NCBI RefSeq assembly: GCF_014201805.1
Contig: NZ_JACHFK010000001.1
Coordinates: 558,001-622,000 of the forward strand
DNA from: Deinococcus metalli
GTDB taxonomy: Bacteria > Deinococcota > Deinococci > Deinococcales > Deinococcaceae
DNA length: 64,000 bases
Direction of reading: 5' to 3'
Shown here piece by piece: positions 10,629 through 23,082 of the stretch; within the stretch, counting starts at the first letter, position 1; each line of letters opens with the position of its first letter. Made by a program: the position numbers and the translations under genes. The notes under the pieces were generated by a model that made no database searches, had not been told where the DNA came from, and worked only from the letters and a program-made list of their open reading frames with translations.

Positions 10629-11257
10629 GCTGCGCCGCCGGGGAGGGTGGCCAGCAGGAGGTCGGTGACGGCCGACGCCACAGCGCCGGTGTCCGGCGGC
10701 GTGCCGTGCTCCAGGGCGTGCTGAAGGGTGAGGCCCAGCACCAGCGACAGCCCCGTGTGGATCATGGGCGCCGTATCCACGCCACGGAGTTCGGGTCGTG
10801 CGGCCAGCAGTTGCGCGCCGAGCGCCCCGGTCTCGGCAAAGGCAGCGGCGAGCGCCCGCCCGAGCGCGGGCCTGACCAGCGCCTCAGACACGACGATTCG
10901 GAACAGCGCGTGTCCGTCCTGCGCCAGGGCCGCCAGCGGTGCGGCCAGGAACGCCTCCAGAAACGGCCGCAGGTCGAGGGCGGCCATGTCCTCCGGCACC
11001 ATGGACGCGCGGGTCTGCTCGCCCAGTGCGCCGAACAGGCCCAGCAACAGGTCGTCCTTATTGCGGAAGTGGTTGTAGAGGGTTCCCTCGGCCAGACCGG
11101 CCTGCCGGGCCACCGCGCGCATGGTGGTGCGGTGGTACCCCTGCTGTGAGAAGCACACGCGCGCGGCGTCGAGGATCACGCCGCGACGCTGCGGATCGGC
11201 GGGCGCCCGGGGGGCCGCACGCGGCTTCCTGTCCGGCGTCTCTGAGTGAGTGCTCAC
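10625..11257 (-). CDS. TetR-family repressor
   Basis: 210 residues. The N-terminal helix-turn-helix is clear: [44 protein letters not shown], quoted here in part as [18 protein letters not shown]. The ligand-binding domain is helical and unassigned. The start codon GTG 11257 lies within an 18-base palindrome that is probably its own operator. It is followed without a gap by the glycosyltransferase gene, so it probably controls that gene in response to a small lipophilic ligand. Confidence 0.88.
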   Translation of the reverse strand: MSTHSETPDRKPRAAPRAPADPQRRGVILDAARVCFSQQGYHRTTMRAVARQAGLAEGTLYNHFRNKDDLLLGLFGALGEQTRASMVPEDMAALDLRPFLEAFLAAPLAALAQDGHALFRIVVSEALVRPALGRALAAAFAETGALGAQLLAARPELRGVDTAPMIHTGLSLVLGLTLQHALEHGTPPDTGAVASAVTDLLLATLPGGAA

Positions 11258-11260
11258 TCA
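11243..11260. promoter_or_regulatory. Palindromic operator overlapping the tetR start codon
   Basis: TGAGTGAG-TG-CTCACTCA: perfect 8-base arms with a two-base centre. Size and symmetry suit a TetR dimer. It covers the GTG start (11255-11257) and the first codons, so binding would block initiation or early elongation rather than the -35/-10 region. Confidence 0.6.
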
Positions 11261-11298
11261 TTCATGGTGGCGCGGAGGGCTGGGTTCGTCAAGCACAC

Positions 11299-11315
11299 TT
11301 CCGGCTCTACCGGAA
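11299..11315. promoter_or_regulatory. Inverted repeat upstream of the hut operon
   Basis: TTCCGG-CTCTA-CCGGAA, perfect 6-base arms with a 5-base centre, between tetR and hutU. It could be a regulator site; no hut regulator of known type is adjacent. The remaining leader up to 11460 holds only the hutU ribosome site. Confidence 0.3.
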
Positions 11316-11460
11316 AGGGCGGTTGTGGGGGATGTGGGACGGGCAGAAGATGATGCCCAGACGCCGATGGTGCACAGCGGGCCGCGCGCAGCGACGCGCC
11401 GCTTCCCCTTCGGAGACCCATTCACTGCCGGCACACCGCCCCATTCTTGGAGGTTCATCC

Positions 11461-13151
<1,691 letters not shown>

Positions 13152-13155
<4 letters not shown>

Positions 13156-14055
13156 CCCAGCCCACCCACCTGCCCTACGGCGGGATCGCCACCTTCGCCC
13201 GCGCGCCGCTGGTCGATCCAGGCGGGGAGTGGCGCGCGGACGTGGCCGCGCTGGGCGTACCTTTCGACATTGCCCTGGGCTTCCGGCCCGGCGCGCGGTT
13301 CGCGCCACGTGCCCTGCGGGAAGCGAGTCTGCGCAGCGTGCCGCCCTTCACCGGCCTGGACGGCGTGACCCGGCTCGCGGGCGTGACCTTCGCGGACGCC
13401 GGAGACGTCGTGCTGCCCAGCCTGGAGCCCGAACTCGCGCGTGATCGCATCACCGCGGCGGCCCGGCTGGTGCGGGAACGCTCCCGCGTGCCGGTGTTCC
13501 TGGGCGGCGATCACAGCGTGTCGTTTCCGCTTCTGCGGGCGTTTCAAGACGTGCCCGACCTCCACGTCGTGCAGCTCGACGCTCACCTGGACTTCACCGA
13601 CGTCCGCAACGACACGCGGTACAGCAATTCCAGCCCCTTCCGCCGCGCGTGTGAGGCTCTGCCGAACCTCGTGCACATCACCACGATCGGTTTGCGCGGC
13701 CTGCGCTTCGATCCGGAGGCCGTCGCGGCCGCGCGGGCACGCGGACACACCCTGATTCCCATGACGGACGTGACCGCCGACCTCCAGGGTGTGCTGGAGC
13801 GTCTGCCACAAGGCCAGAACGTCTACCTCAGCGTGGATGTGGACGGTTTCGACCCCAGCGTGGTGCCCGGCACCAGCAGCCCGGAGCCGGACGGGTTCGC
13901 GTACGCACAGGGCATGGCGGTGCTGGCGGCCACCGCGCGCCACAACACCGTCGTCGGCCTCGACCTCGTGGAATTCGCCCCGAACCTCGACCCCAGCGGC
14001 CGCAGCGAGCTGCTGATGGCGCGGCTGGTCATGGAGACGCTGTGCGAGGTCTTCC

Positions 14056-14063
<8 letters not shown>
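13152..14063 (+). CDS. hutG: Formimidoylglutamase (arginase/agmatinase family)
   Basis: 303 residues from GTG 13152, overlapping hutU. Manganese-ligand motifs of ureohydrolases are complete: [25 protein letters not shown] and [15 protein letters not shown]. In this operon the substrate should be N-formimidoyl-L-glutamate, split to glutamate and formamide. The family also contains agmatinase, but the position between hutU and hutI makes HutG the better call. No hutF is present. It overlaps hutI by eight bases. Confidence 0.9.
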
Positions 14064-15255
<1,192 letters not shown>

Positions 15256-15296
15256 GCGGACCGGTTCAACCATCCACCACCCCCGAAGGAGCACCT

Positions 15297-16799
15297 GTGA
15301 TTCTTGATCAATCCCTGTCCCTGGAAGCCTTCCTGTCCGTCGTGCGTGGCGGAGAGACCGTCGAACTTGCGGACGCGGCGCGGGAGCGCATCCTGCGGGC
15401 GCGGGCGGTGATCGAGCGGATCGTGGACGGTGACGCCGCCGTGTACGGCGTGAACACGGGCTTCGGGAAGTTTGCGAACGTGCAGGTGCCACGGGCCGGG
15501 CTCGAGGAATTGCAGCTGAACCTGATCCTGTCGCACGCGATCGGGGTGGGGGAGAGCCTGCCCACGGAGGTCGTGCGCGGCATGCTGCTCCTGCGGGCGC
15601 AGTCGTTGGCGCTGGGGCACTCAGGCGTGCGTCCTGGGGTCGTCGAGCTGCTGCTGGCGCTGCTGAACGCGGGGGCGCATCCCGTGATTCCCGCGCAGGG
15701 CAGCGTGGGCGCGTCGGGCGACCTGGCGCCGCTGGCCCACCTGGCGCTGGCCCTGATCGGCCGGGGCGAGGTCGAATACGGCGGTGAGGTGCGGCCCAGT
15801 GCGGACGTGTTCGCGGAACTGGGCCTGACGCCGCTGACGCTCCAGGCCAAGGAGGGCCTGGCACTGATCAACGGCACGCAGCTGATGGGCAGCCTGCTGG
15901 CGCTCGCGGTCGCGGACGCGCGCACTCTGCTGGGCACGGCGAACCTTGCAGCGGCCATGACGGTCGAGGCCATGTACGGCTCGCACCGACCCTTCCAGGC
16001 CGACGTGATGCAACTGCGGCCCCACCCGGGCGCGGTGGCGGTGGCGCAGGAGCTGCGGCAGTTCCTGCGGGACTCGCAGATCGCGCCGTCGCACGCGGTC
16101 GGAGACGGCAAGGTGCAGGACGCGTACTCGCTGCGCGCCGCGCCCCAGGTTCACGGCGCGAGCCTGGACGCGCTGCTGCACGCGGAAAGCGTCCTGGCCG
16201 TCGAGTTCGCGTCGGTCACGGACAATCCGCTGATCTTCCCGGACAGCGGTGACGTGGTCAGCGGCGGAAACTTCCACGGGCAGCCGCTGGCGGTCACCAT
16301 CGACGCGCTGAAGGTGGCGGTGGCGGAACTCGGCAGCATCTCCGAGCGCCGCTGCGAGCAGCTCCTGAACCCGGCGCTGTCGGGTCTGCCGGGCTTCCTG
16401 GCGCCGCAGGGCGGCCTGAACAGCGGGTTCATGATCGCGCAGTACACGGCCGCCGCTCTGGTCAGCGAGAACAAGGTATTGAGCCATCCGGCCAGCGTGG
16501 ACACCATTCCCACCAGCGCCAATCAGGAAGACCACGTCAGCATGGGAGCCCACGGCGCGCGGCAACTGCGGGCGATCCTCGAGAACGTGCAGAACGTGAT
16601 TGGGATCGAACTCATGTGCGCCGCGCAGGCGCTGGACTTCCAGCAGCTCCGCGCCGGGCGGGGCGCGCAGGCCGCGTGGGAGCACATCCGCGCGCATATT
16701 CCCAACATGCACAGCGATCGCTACTACCGCCCGGACCTGCTGCGGATCGTGGAACTGGTGCGCAGCGGGGAGCTGCTGGACGTGGCGCGGCGGGCGTGA
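15297..16799 (+). CDS. hutH: Histidine ammonia-lyase
   Basis: 500 residues from GTG 15297, chosen because AAGGAG lies six bases upstream and the protein then begins [11 protein letters not shown], as in other HAL enzymes. An in-frame GTG at 15252 overlapping the hutI stop (GTGA) is an alternative adding 15 residues. The Ala-Ser-Gly triad that forms the MIO cofactor is in [14 protein letters not shown]. Other family marks are [37 protein letters not shown] and QEDHVSMG. It converts histidine to urocanate. It is the last gene of the operon although it catalyses the first step. Confidence 0.95.
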   Translation: MILDQSLSLEAFLSVVRGGETVELADAARERILRARAVIERIVDGDAAVYGVNTGFGKFANVQVPRAGLEELQLNLILSHAIGVGESLPTEVVRGMLLLRAQSLALGHSGVRPGVVELLLALLNAGAHPVIPAQGSVGASGDLAPLAHLALALIGRGEVEYGGEVRPSADVFAELGLTPLTLQAKEGLALINGTQLMGSLLALAVADARTLLGTANLAAAMTVEAMYGSHRPFQADVMQLRPHPGAVAVAQELRQFLRDSQIAPSHAVGDGKVQDAYSLRAAPQVHGASLDALLHAESVLAVEFASVTDNPLIFPDSGDVVSGGNFHGQPLAVTIDALKVAVAELGSISERRCEQLLNPALSGLPGFLAPQGGLNSGFMIAQYTAAALVSENKVLSHPASVDTIPTSANQEDHVSMGAHGARQLRAILENVQNVIGIELMCAAQALDFQQLRAGRGAQAAWEHIRAHIPNMHSDRYYRPDLLRIVELVRSGELLDVARRA

Positions 16800-16885
16800 G
16801 GCTGGAGCTGTACCGCGACGCCGGTTCCCTGGTTCTGCTTTGATCGGGGTGCACCGGCCCTCTGAACCCATGCCATCGGAATGCG

Positions 16886-16891
16886 TATGAT
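16886..16891 (+). promoter_or_regulatory. Minus-10 box TATGAT upstream of the cytochrome gene
   Basis: TATGAT is six bases before an ATG at 16898 that opens the wrong frame for the cytochrome. Transcription from here would give the cytochrome gene (16998) a leader of about 100 bases. Confidence 0.4.
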
Positions 16892-16997
16892 CCGACCATG
16901 GTCCGTGGTGCGGTGCCTTCGGGCGGCCTACGCTGCGGTCAGGTCAACACCGGACGGGCCGGGGTCGTGGGGCTGTGTCCGGAAAGGCGGGGGGCGC

Positions 16998-17717
16998 ATG
17001 ACGATCCGGAACAGCTTGAGGGCGAGCGGCGTGGTGGGACTCGGGGGCGGGCTGATGTGGGCGGCGATGGCGGCGGCACCGGCTGCGCCCGCCGCGCCGG
17101 CAGGAGCGGTGGCGGCGCAGGTGAAGGCGGGCCTCGCGGTGTACGCCCGGAACTGTCAGGGTTGTCACGGCGACAAGCAGCAGGGGGGAATCGGGCCGGC
17201 GCTGGTGGGCGCGCAGATCCTCAAGGACTTCACCGGCCCGGCGCATCCGTACGCCGACCTGCACGGCTACGTGTCGAAGGCCATGCCGCTCAGCGCGCCC
17301 GGCAGCCTGAGCGCGCAGCAGTATCTGGACGTGGTCGCGTTCCTGTTCAATGTGAACGGCGTGGCCCTGCCCGCCGACGGCCTGACGAAGGACACCCTGA
17401 AGAGCGCCGCCCTGACGGCCCGCGCCGCTCAGGTGCAGGCCGGGCAGGCGGTGTTCGCCAAGAGCTGCCAGGGCTGCCACGGCGACCAGTTGCAGGGCGT
17501 GCGCGCGCCCACGCTGCTGGGCGCGGCCTTCCTGAAGAAGTGGGCCACCGTCGGTGACCTGCACGCGAAGGTGTCCAAGACCATGCCCAAGAACGCGCCG
17601 GGCAGCCTGAGCGCCCAGCAGTACTTGGACGTGGTGGCCTTCGTGCTCGACCGCAACAAGGCGGCGGCGGGTTCGGCCGCGCTGGGGTCAGACGACCTGA
17701 AGATGCCGCTGAAGTGA
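16998..17717 (+). CDS. Exported dihaem c-type cytochrome
   Basis: 239 residues from ATG 16998, which has a G-rich ribosome site (GGCGGGGGGCG). A signal sequence covers about residues 1-35 ([20 protein letters not shown]). Two haem-binding motifs follow, CQGCHGD near residues 53 and 158, each followed by a Met ([11 protein letters not shown] and [11 protein letters not shown]) likely to be the sixth ligand. The two halves are clear tandem duplicates: both end [13 protein letters not shown]. This is a periplasmic or membrane-side electron carrier; no oxidase genes are adjacent, so its partner is unknown. Confidence 0.88.
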   Translation: MTIRNSLRASGVVGLGGGLMWAAMAAAPAAPAAPAGAVAAQVKAGLAVYARNCQGCHGDKQQGGIGPALVGAQILKDFTGPAHPYADLHGYVSKAMPLSAPGSLSAQQYLDVVAFLFNVNGVALPADGLTKDTLKSAALTARAAQVQAGQAVFAKSCQGCHGDQLQGVRAPTLLGAAFLKKWATVGDLHAKVSKTMPKNAPGSLSAQQYLDVVAFVLDRNKAAAGSAALGSDDLKMPLK

Positions 17718-17778
17718 CGGTCTCCAGAGCGAAATCCAGGATTGTGGGACGGACGCCGCGGGCGGCGGGCCGCAGTCG

Positions 17779-17795
17779 CTAGACTATTCGTCTAG
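17779..17795. promoter_or_regulatory. Palindrome overlapping the sdaAA promoter
   Basis: CTAGAC-TATTC-GTCTAG, perfect 6-base arms and 5-base centre. It contains a TANNNT box (TAGACT 17780-17785) 32 bases before the start codon, so a bound protein would occlude the promoter. Confidence 0.45.
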
Positions 17796-17817
17796 ACCAC
17801 TCCGGCGAGGTTCCCGC

Positions 17818-18705
17818 ATGACCCTGGACGACATCCTCAATGCCCCCGCGCCCGCCTCGGCCTGGATTCTCCAGCAGGACTGCGCAGAAACCGGGCTCGA
17901 CCCGGCCGACATCCGCGCCGAGATGCTGCGGCGCATCGGGGAGATGCGCGCCAGCATCGAGCGCGGCCTGAGCAGCTCCGCCCCCAGCATTACCGGCATG
18001 GTCGGCTGGAACGCCAGCGGCCTGTGGAACGCAGCCGACGTCCTTCAGAGTCCTCTCCTGAAGCGCGTGCAGGCCTACGCCATGGCCGTCAACGAGGAGA
18101 ACGCCCGCATGGGCCGCATCGTCGCCGCGCCCACGGCGGGCAGCGCCGGCACCATTCCCGGCGCGCTGATCGGGGTCGCGGATCACCTGGGGCTTCCCGA
18201 CGACCGGCTGGTCGACCCTATGATCCTCGCCGCCGGGATCGGCAAGGCTATCAGCGCGCGCATGTTCATCTCCGGCGCCGCCGGCGGCTGTCAGGCCGAG
18301 ATCGGCTCGAGCGCCGCCATGGCCGCTGCCGCCATCGTCGAACTGCTCGGCGGCACGCCCCGCGCGGCCGTGCACGCCGCCAGCCTCGCGCTGATGAACA
18401 CCATCGGCCTGGTGTGCGACCCGGTCGGCGGCTACGTGGAGGTGCCCTGCGTGAGCCGCAACGCCTTCTACGCCGTGCACGCTGTCAGCGCCGCGCAGCT
18501 CGCCCTGGCGCAGCTGGAATCCTTCATCCCGCCTGACGAGGTGCTAGGCGCCATGGCCTCGGTGGGCCGCATGATGCCCGCCGCGTTGCGCGAGACTGCC
18601 GAGGGTGGCCTGGCCCAGACGCCCACCGGCCTGGCCGTCACCGCCCGCATGGAGGGCAAGGGCGGCGAGTTGCCCGGCGGCATGGTCGAACTGCCGATGG
18701 CGTAG
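17818..18705 (+). CDS. sdaAA: L-serine dehydratase, iron-sulfur-dependent, alpha subunit
   Basis: 295 residues from ATG 17818 with a GCGAGG ribosome site. Family marks: [43 protein letters not shown] and [23 protein letters not shown]. The three Cys in GGCQ, VCDP and VPCV are those expected to hold the [4Fe-4S] cluster that activates serine. It forms an enzyme with SdaAB encoded at 7955; the two genes are separated by the hut operon. A palindrome over its promoter suggests specific repression. Confidence 0.93.
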   Translation: MTLDDILNAPAPASAWILQQDCAETGLDPADIRAEMLRRIGEMRASIERGLSSSAPSITGMVGWNASGLWNAADVLQSPLLKRVQAYAMAVNEENARMGRIVAAPTAGSAGTIPGALIGVADHLGLPDDRLVDPMILAAGIGKAISARMFISGAAGGCQAEIGSSAAMAAAAIVELLGGTPRAAVHAASLALMNTIGLVCDPVGGYVEVPCVSRNAFYAVHAVSAAQLALAQLESFIPPDEVLGAMASVGRMMPAALRETAEGGLAQTPTGLAVTARMEGKGGELPGGMVELPMA

Positions 18706-18731
18706 GCTTCGCGGTCGCGTCGGGTACCTGT

Positions 18732-19424
18732 TCAGCCCTTCGCGGGCACGCCGACGCCCAGCGCCTCGCGCAACTGCGCGTGAGACGACAGGAAGTGGGT
18801 CACGCCGACGCCCTCCAGCGCAGCGCGGCCGTCGTGGACGAGGTGGCCGCCCGCCAGCAGGCCCCACACTGTCGCGCCCGCCGCCACACCTGCGCGGGCG
18901 CCCGGCGCGCTGTCCTCGATCACCACGCAGTCCTGCACGGGGACGCCGAGCTGCGCGGCGGCGTACTCGTACAGGGCCGGAGCTGGTTTGCCCACGCCGC
19001 CCACGACGGACGGATCGTAGGCGTGCTCGCCCACCAGCTCGGCCAGCCCGGCGCCGGCGAGCTTGAGGTGCAGGCGGTTTCTCTCGCTGTTGCTGGCGAT
19101 GGCGAAGGGAATGCCTGCGGCGCGCAGGGCGCGCAGGGTCTCGTCGGCCCCGGCGATCAGCGGCACGTGGGCGAACGCCCCGTTGAAGCGCTCATTGATC
19201 ATCGGCAGGAAGTCCTCCGGGGCCTTCCAGCCGCGCTCCTCGTCGAGCTGCCGCAGGACGCCCTCGAAGCGCTGCCCGCTGGTCAGGCGCGTGATCTCGG
19301 CGGCGCTGAACTGCAGGTCGTGCCCGGCGAAGATCTCGGCCCACAGCGCTCCGATGATGGTCTCCGTGTCGATCAGCACGCCGTCAAGGTCGAACAGCAC
19401 GGCGGCGAAAGGGGTCGCGGTCAC
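18732..19424 (-). CDS. HAD-family hydrolase (beta-phosphoglucomutase-like phosphatase)
   Basis: 230 residues from GTG 19424, whose bases overlap the HIT gene stop codon (GTGA). HAD motif I is [13 protein letters not shown], motif II is in [10 protein letters not shown], motif III the Lys in [10 protein letters not shown], and motif [19 protein letters not shown]. The helical cap between motifs I and II puts it in the PGM/GPH subgroup (sugar-phosphate phosphatase or mutase). The exact substrate is unknown. It is co-transcribed with the HIT gene. Confidence 0.88.
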   Translation of the reverse strand: MTATPFAAVLFDLDGVLIDTETIIGALWAEIFAGHDLQFSAAEITRLTSGQRFEGVLRQLDEERGWKAPEDFLPMINERFNGAFAHVPLIAGADETLRALRAAGIPFAIASNSERNRLHLKLAGAGLAELVGEHAYDPSVVGGVGKPAPALYEYAAAQLGVPVQDCVVIEDSAPGARAGVAAGATVWGLLAGGHLVHDGRAALEGVGVTHFLSSHAQLREALGVGVPAKG

Positions 19425-19762
19425 AGGGTGTCCGAGTCCGGGCCGTGCTCCCAGCCCGCCAGGACGTGCACGTGCGTGTGGAAGACCATCTGCCCGCTGC
19501 CGGCGCCGCAGTTCACCAGCAGACGGTAGTCCTGCGCGTGCTGCCGGGCGACCTTCGCCGCGGTCAGCCACAGCTCGCCCATCTCGGCGGCGTCCGTGAT
19601 CTCGTCCACGCGGGTGGTGACCGCCTTCGGGATCACCAGCAGGTGGATGGGCGCCTTCGGGGCGATGTCGCGGATGGCGATGTAGCGCTCGTCCTCGTAC
19701 ACGACGTCGCTGGGGATCTCGCGGGCGATGATGCGCTCGAATAGGGTGGGCGTGCCGGTCAT
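19421..19762 (-). CDS. HIT-domain nucleotide-binding hydrolase (HINT-like)
   Basis: 113 residues, the normal size for bacterial HINT proteins. [20 protein letters not shown] opens the domain, and the histidine triad is [16 protein letters not shown] (HxHxH). [11 protein letters not shown] is the usual strand. HINT proteins hydrolyse AMP-lysine or AMP-linked phosphoramidates. A TACAGT box six bases upstream of ATG 19762 defines a leaderless start. Confidence 0.92.
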   Translation of the reverse strand: MTGTPTLFERIIAREIPSDVVYEDERYIAIRDIAPKAPIHLLVIPKAVTTRVDEITDAAEMGELWLTAAKVARQHAQDYRLLVNCGAGSGQMVFHTHVHVLAGWEHGPDSDTL

Positions 19763-19768
19763 GTCCCC

Positions 19769-19774
19769 ACTGTA
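19769..19774 (-). promoter_or_regulatory. Leaderless-type minus-10 box TACAGT
   Basis: Six bases before ATG 19762 of the HIT gene, minus strand. The rest of the spacer to 20012 shows no other recognisable element. Confidence 0.55.
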
Positions 19775-20012
19775 CGGCGGGGCGCCCGGTGGGCCTCCCC
19801 GTGCGAGCGTCCCGCCACCTGTCTTCATCCGACCTTCATCTTGGGGGGTGCCGTGATCCGATCCAGAGGGGCCGCGCTTATACCCCGATGTAAGCAACGT
19901 GCCCGGCGGTGGTGCGCCACCCGACGGCCCCGGCCCCCCTCTGTGAGCGTTTCTCGGTTCACGCGCCCGTCGCGTGCGCCCCGGCCGCTTGCACCCCGCA
20001 CAGGAGACCACC

Positions 20013-20924
20013 ATGACGAGCACCCCCGAACAGACCGCCACGACCGAAGGCCTGAACCGCCGCGCCGCCCTGGGCTTCCTCGGCAAGGTCGGCCTGGGCA
20101 CCGCCGCCCTGGGCCTGGTTGGCACCGACGCGCTGGCCGCCCCGGCCAAGAACATCGACGGCGACGTGCTGAACTTCGCGCTGAACCTGGAATACCTGGA
20201 GGCCGCGTTCTACCTGGCCGCCGTGGGCCGCGTGAAGGAACTGCGCGCCATCGGTGGCGACGCCGCGATCAAGCTGCCCGCCAGCCTGGACATGGACCGC
20301 GGCATGCAGTTCAAGGACAGCAACGTGCAGGCGCTCGCCAACGACATCGCCGAGGACGAGCTGGCCCACGTGAAGTTCCTGCACGGCGCGCTCGGCAAGG
20401 GCGCCGCGATGCGCCCGGTGCTGGACCTCTCGGGCGCCTTCGACGCGGCCGGCCAGGCGGCCTCGGGCGGCGCGATCAAGGGCTTCAACCCCTACGCCAA
20501 CGACCTGTTCTTCCTGCACGGCGCGTTCATCTTCGAGGACGTGGGCGTGACCGCCTACAACGGCGCGGCGACCCTGATCACCAACCCCGCGTACCTCCAG
20601 GCCGCGGCGGGCATCCTGGCGGTCGAGGCGTACCACGGCGGCGCGATCCGCACCATGCTGTACCAGCAGCGGCAGGTCTCGGCGGCAGCCGGCCTGTACG
20701 TGGGCCAGGTCGTGCAGGCGATCAGCTCGCTGCGCGGCAAGGTCGGAGGCGGCAAGGACCAGGGCCTGAGCGACAGCAAGGGCATGGCGGTCATCGCTCC
20801 GGCCGACATGAACGGCGTGGCGTATCCGCGCAGCACCCGCGAAGTGCTGAACATCGTGTACCTGGCGCCCGGCGCCAGCAAGGGCGGGTTCTACCCGAAC
20901 GGCCTGAACGGCAGCATCAAGTAA
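20013..20924 (+). CDS. Tat-exported ferritin-like protein
   Basis: 303 residues. ATG 20013 has a CAGGAG ribosome site. A twin-arginine signal is clear: [20 protein letters not shown], cleavage near DALAAPA. The mature protein is a four-helix ferritin-like (Ferritin_2-type) domain with likely metal ligands in [23 protein letters not shown] (ExxH), [10 protein letters not shown] and [12 protein letters not shown] (ExxH). Such exported ferritin-like proteins are common in Deinococcus; iron handling or oxidative-stress protection is a reasonable inference. It stands alone and ends in a good terminator. Confidence 0.85.
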   Translation: MTSTPEQTATTEGLNRRAALGFLGKVGLGTAALGLVGTDALAAPAKNIDGDVLNFALNLEYLEAAFYLAAVGRVKELRAIGGDAAIKLPASLDMDRGMQFKDSNVQALANDIAEDELAHVKFLHGALGKGAAMRPVLDLSGAFDAAGQAASGGAIKGFNPYANDLFFLHGAFIFEDVGVTAYNGAATLITNPAYLQAAAGILAVEAYHGGAIRTMLYQQRQVSAAAGLYVGQVVQAISSLRGKVGGGKDQGLSDSKGMAVIAPADMNGVAYPRSTREVLNIVYLAPGASKGGFYPNGLNGSIK

Positions 20925-20945
20925 TCGCCTTTTTCGCGAAGACGT

Positions 20946-20973
20946 GGCCTGATTGAATTCAGGCCGCGTTTTT
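20946..20973 (+). terminator. Rho-independent terminator after the ferritin-like gene
   Basis: Arms GGCCTGA and TCAGGCC with a 6-base loop, then GCG and TTTTT, 21 bases past the stop codon. Confidence 0.75.
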
Positions 20974-20984
20974 CTGTCATGCGC

Positions 20985-20990
20985 TAACCT
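20985..20990 (+). promoter_or_regulatory. Leaderless-type minus-10 box TAACCT
   Basis: Six bases before GTG 20997. Confidence 0.5.
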
Positions 20991-20996
20991 GCGGGC

Positions 20997-22112
20997 GTGA
21001 GTCCATCCATCACGCCGGCCGTGCTGCGGGCGGCCGCCAGGCACACGCTCCGGCCCGCGGCCGACGTGCAGGCGGCCCTCTATGCCATGGGTTTTGTGCA
21101 GGCCGACCCGATCCGTGCGCCGGCCCGCGCCCAGGACCTCACGCTGATGCAGCGGGTGGCCGGTTACAGGGCGGGCGATCTGGAGCGCCTGTACCCGGCC
21201 CTTGACGCCGAAGAGGACATGATCCCCAACTACGGCTTCGTGCCCCGCCGCGTGCAGGCGCTGCTGCACCCGCGCGAGGTCGCGTCCACCCGGATCGAGC
21301 GCGAGCACCCGGAGCTGCTGGATGAGGTGCGGGCGCTGCTGCACGACCGGCTGGAACTGCACCCCAAAGACGTGAGCGCCGTCCTGGGACCGCGCACGGC
21401 CATCAACGCCTGGGGCGGGCAGAGCAGCGCGACCACCCGCGCGCTGGACGCCCTGCACTACCGCGGAGAGGCCCGGGTGACCCGCCGGGCGAGCGGCGTG
21501 CGCGTGTACGCCGCAGCCCCGCACCTGGAGGCCCTGCGCGCCGCACCGCTGTCCGAGGCAGACCGCCTGCGCGGCGTGGTGCACCTGCTCGCCGCACTGT
21601 ACGGCCCGCTGCCGGAAGCGAGCCTGGGCCACCTGATCTCACTGTCGGGCTTCGGGCTGCCGCACCTGAGACCAGCCCTGCGCGCCGCGTTCCGCCGGGC
21701 CGCCCAGGAGGAGCTGGGGGCAGCGAAGGTGGATGGCCTGCGCTACGTGTGGGCACCGGAACACGATCCACAGGAAGCGCCAACACCGCGCGGCGTGAGG
21801 ATCGTCGGTCCCTTCGACCCGCTGGTGTGGGACCGGCGCCGCTTCGAGCATCTGCACGGCTGGGCGTACCGCTTCGAGGCGTACACGCCGCCCGCCAAAC
21901 GCAGCCTGGGCTACTACGCCCTGCCCGTGTTCCACGGCGAGCGTGCCGTCGGCTGGGCGAACCTGAACGTCGAGGGTGGGGACCTGCACGCTGATGTGGG
22001 CTTTGTGCCGGGGGTGCGGCAGACCGCCGCCCTGCGCCGCGGCCTGGACGCGGAACTCGACCGCTACCGCGTGTTCCTGGGGCTGCCCTCCGCCCACACC
22101 TCAAGCACCTGA
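20997..22112 (+). CDS. YcaQ-family winged-helix DNA glycosylase
   Basis: 371 residues from GTG 20997, fixed by a TAACCT box. Family elements of the YcaQ/AlkX (HTH_42) group: FVQADPIRAPARAQDLTLMQR near the N-terminus with the conserved QADPIR-PARAQ stretch, DLERLYP, EEDMIPNYGFVP, RGVRIVGPFDPLVWDRRRFE and RLFG-like WAYRFEAYTPPAKRSLGYYALPV, quoted in parts. Relatives excise unhooked interstrand crosslinks, which would suit a damage-resistant host. The last 49 bases overlap the convergent phosphotransferase gene. Confidence 0.8.
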   Translation: MSPSITPAVLRAAARHTLRPAADVQAALYAMGFVQADPIRAPARAQDLTLMQRVAGYRAGDLERLYPALDAEEDMIPNYGFVPRRVQALLHPREVASTRIEREHPELLDEVRALLHDRLELHPKDVSAVLGPRTAINAWGGQSSATTRALDALHYRGEARVTRRASGVRVYAAAPHLEALRAAPLSEADRLRGVVHLLAALYGPLPEASLGHLISLSGFGLPHLRPALRAAFRRAAQEELGAAKVDGLRYVWAPEHDPQEAPTPRGVRIVGPFDPLVWDRRRFEHLHGWAYRFEAYTPPAKRSLGYYALPVFHGERAVGWANLNVEGGDLHADVGFVPGVRQTAALRRGLDAELDRYRVFLGLPSAHTSST

Positions 22113-23077
22113 TCCAGCGCCTGCTGGACACCGCTCCCGCGCGTGCGCCGCGCCTGCCGCACGGTCGTCAGGACATTCAGGGCCAGGCCGGCGCGTTCCT
22201 CGGCTGCCAGCGCACGTCCGCTGACGGGGACGCCGTGCCGGGCTCGCTCCTCGCGGTAGACCTCCCGCAGGGCTGGCCCCAGGTTCTCGCGTTCCGCCGC
22301 GTCCAGCCGCACGGCGAGCAGGTGCGCGAGGTCCTCGCCCGGCACCGAGGGGTGGGTCTGCCCGTAGTCGATCAGCACGGGCGGGCCACCGCCAAGCGGC
22401 CACAGCACCTGTCCGGCGTGGATGTCGCCGTGCACCAACGTGACCGGCTGCGGTGCGGCCAGCAGCTCTGGCAGTGCCGCCGCGATGTCCGCGATCACCG
22501 GAGCCGCGACGCCGTAGTCCTGCGGCCGGGCCGCCATGCGCTGTGCGCGGCCGATCACGTCGCCGGGACGCCACGCCCACGCGCCGGTCAGCGCGGGGTG
22601 ACCGTGGCCGTCCGGCCCGGCCCAGAACGCATGGAGGCGCGCGAGCAGCCGCACCACGTCCCGCAGGCCCGCCTCACGTTCGGGGTCACTGGAGAAGGCA
22701 CCCCAGCCGGTGGTGGTGTCCGTCAGGTCGCGTGTCAGCAGGTGGGCGTGCGGAGCGCGTGCCGCCGCATGCAGGAACGGCGCGTGGAGCACCGGCGCCA
22801 GCGGCGCGAGGTCGCGCAGGTACGCGGTCTCGCGCTCCAGCCGAGCACACGCGCGCGGATCGTGCCACGTCAGCGGCACGTACTTCAGGAAGAGCGGCCC
22901 GTGAGCCGTCGCGTAGCGAGCAAAGGCCGCGCCCTCGCCCGTCCACGCCTCCACCAGCCGGCGGGGACCGGGGAACGCGGCGCACAGATCACGGGGCCAC
23001 ACGCGCGCGTCCACCGCCGGCCCGTCACCCTCCAGGGCCGCCCACGCGGCGCGCAGGCGGCCACGCACTGACGGCAC
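22064..23077 (-). CDS. Aminoglycoside-phosphotransferase-fold kinase-like protein
   Basis: 337 residues. The phosphotransferase (APH) core is shown by VTLVHGDIHAGQVLW (Brenner-type catalytic loop HGDxHxxN with Gln in place of Asn) and VLIDYGQTHPSVPGEDLAHLL, where DYGQ replaces the usual DFD/DWE. The GTG start at 23077 is five bases after the stop of the small membrane protein, indicating one mRNA. The substrate is unknown; homologues act on small molecules such as choline, homoserine or sugars. The Gln for Asn metal-ligand change and DYGQ may weaken activity. Confidence 0.78.
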   Translation of the reverse strand: MPSVRGRLRAAWAALEGDGPAVDARVWPRDLCAAFPGPRRLVEAWTGEGAAFARYATAHGPLFLKYVPLTWHDPRACARLERETAYLRDLAPLAPVLHAPFLHAAARAPHAHLLTRDLTDTTTGWGAFSSDPEREAGLRDVVRLLARLHAFWAGPDGHGHPALTGAWAWRPGDVIGRAQRMAARPQDYGVAAPVIADIAAALPELLAAPQPVTLVHGDIHAGQVLWPLGGGPPVLIDYGQTHPSVPGEDLAHLLAVRLDAAERENLGPALREVYREERARHGVPVSGRALAAEERAGLALNVLTTVRQARRTRGSGVQQALDQVLEVWAEGSPRNTR

Positions 23078-23082
23078 CCGGC

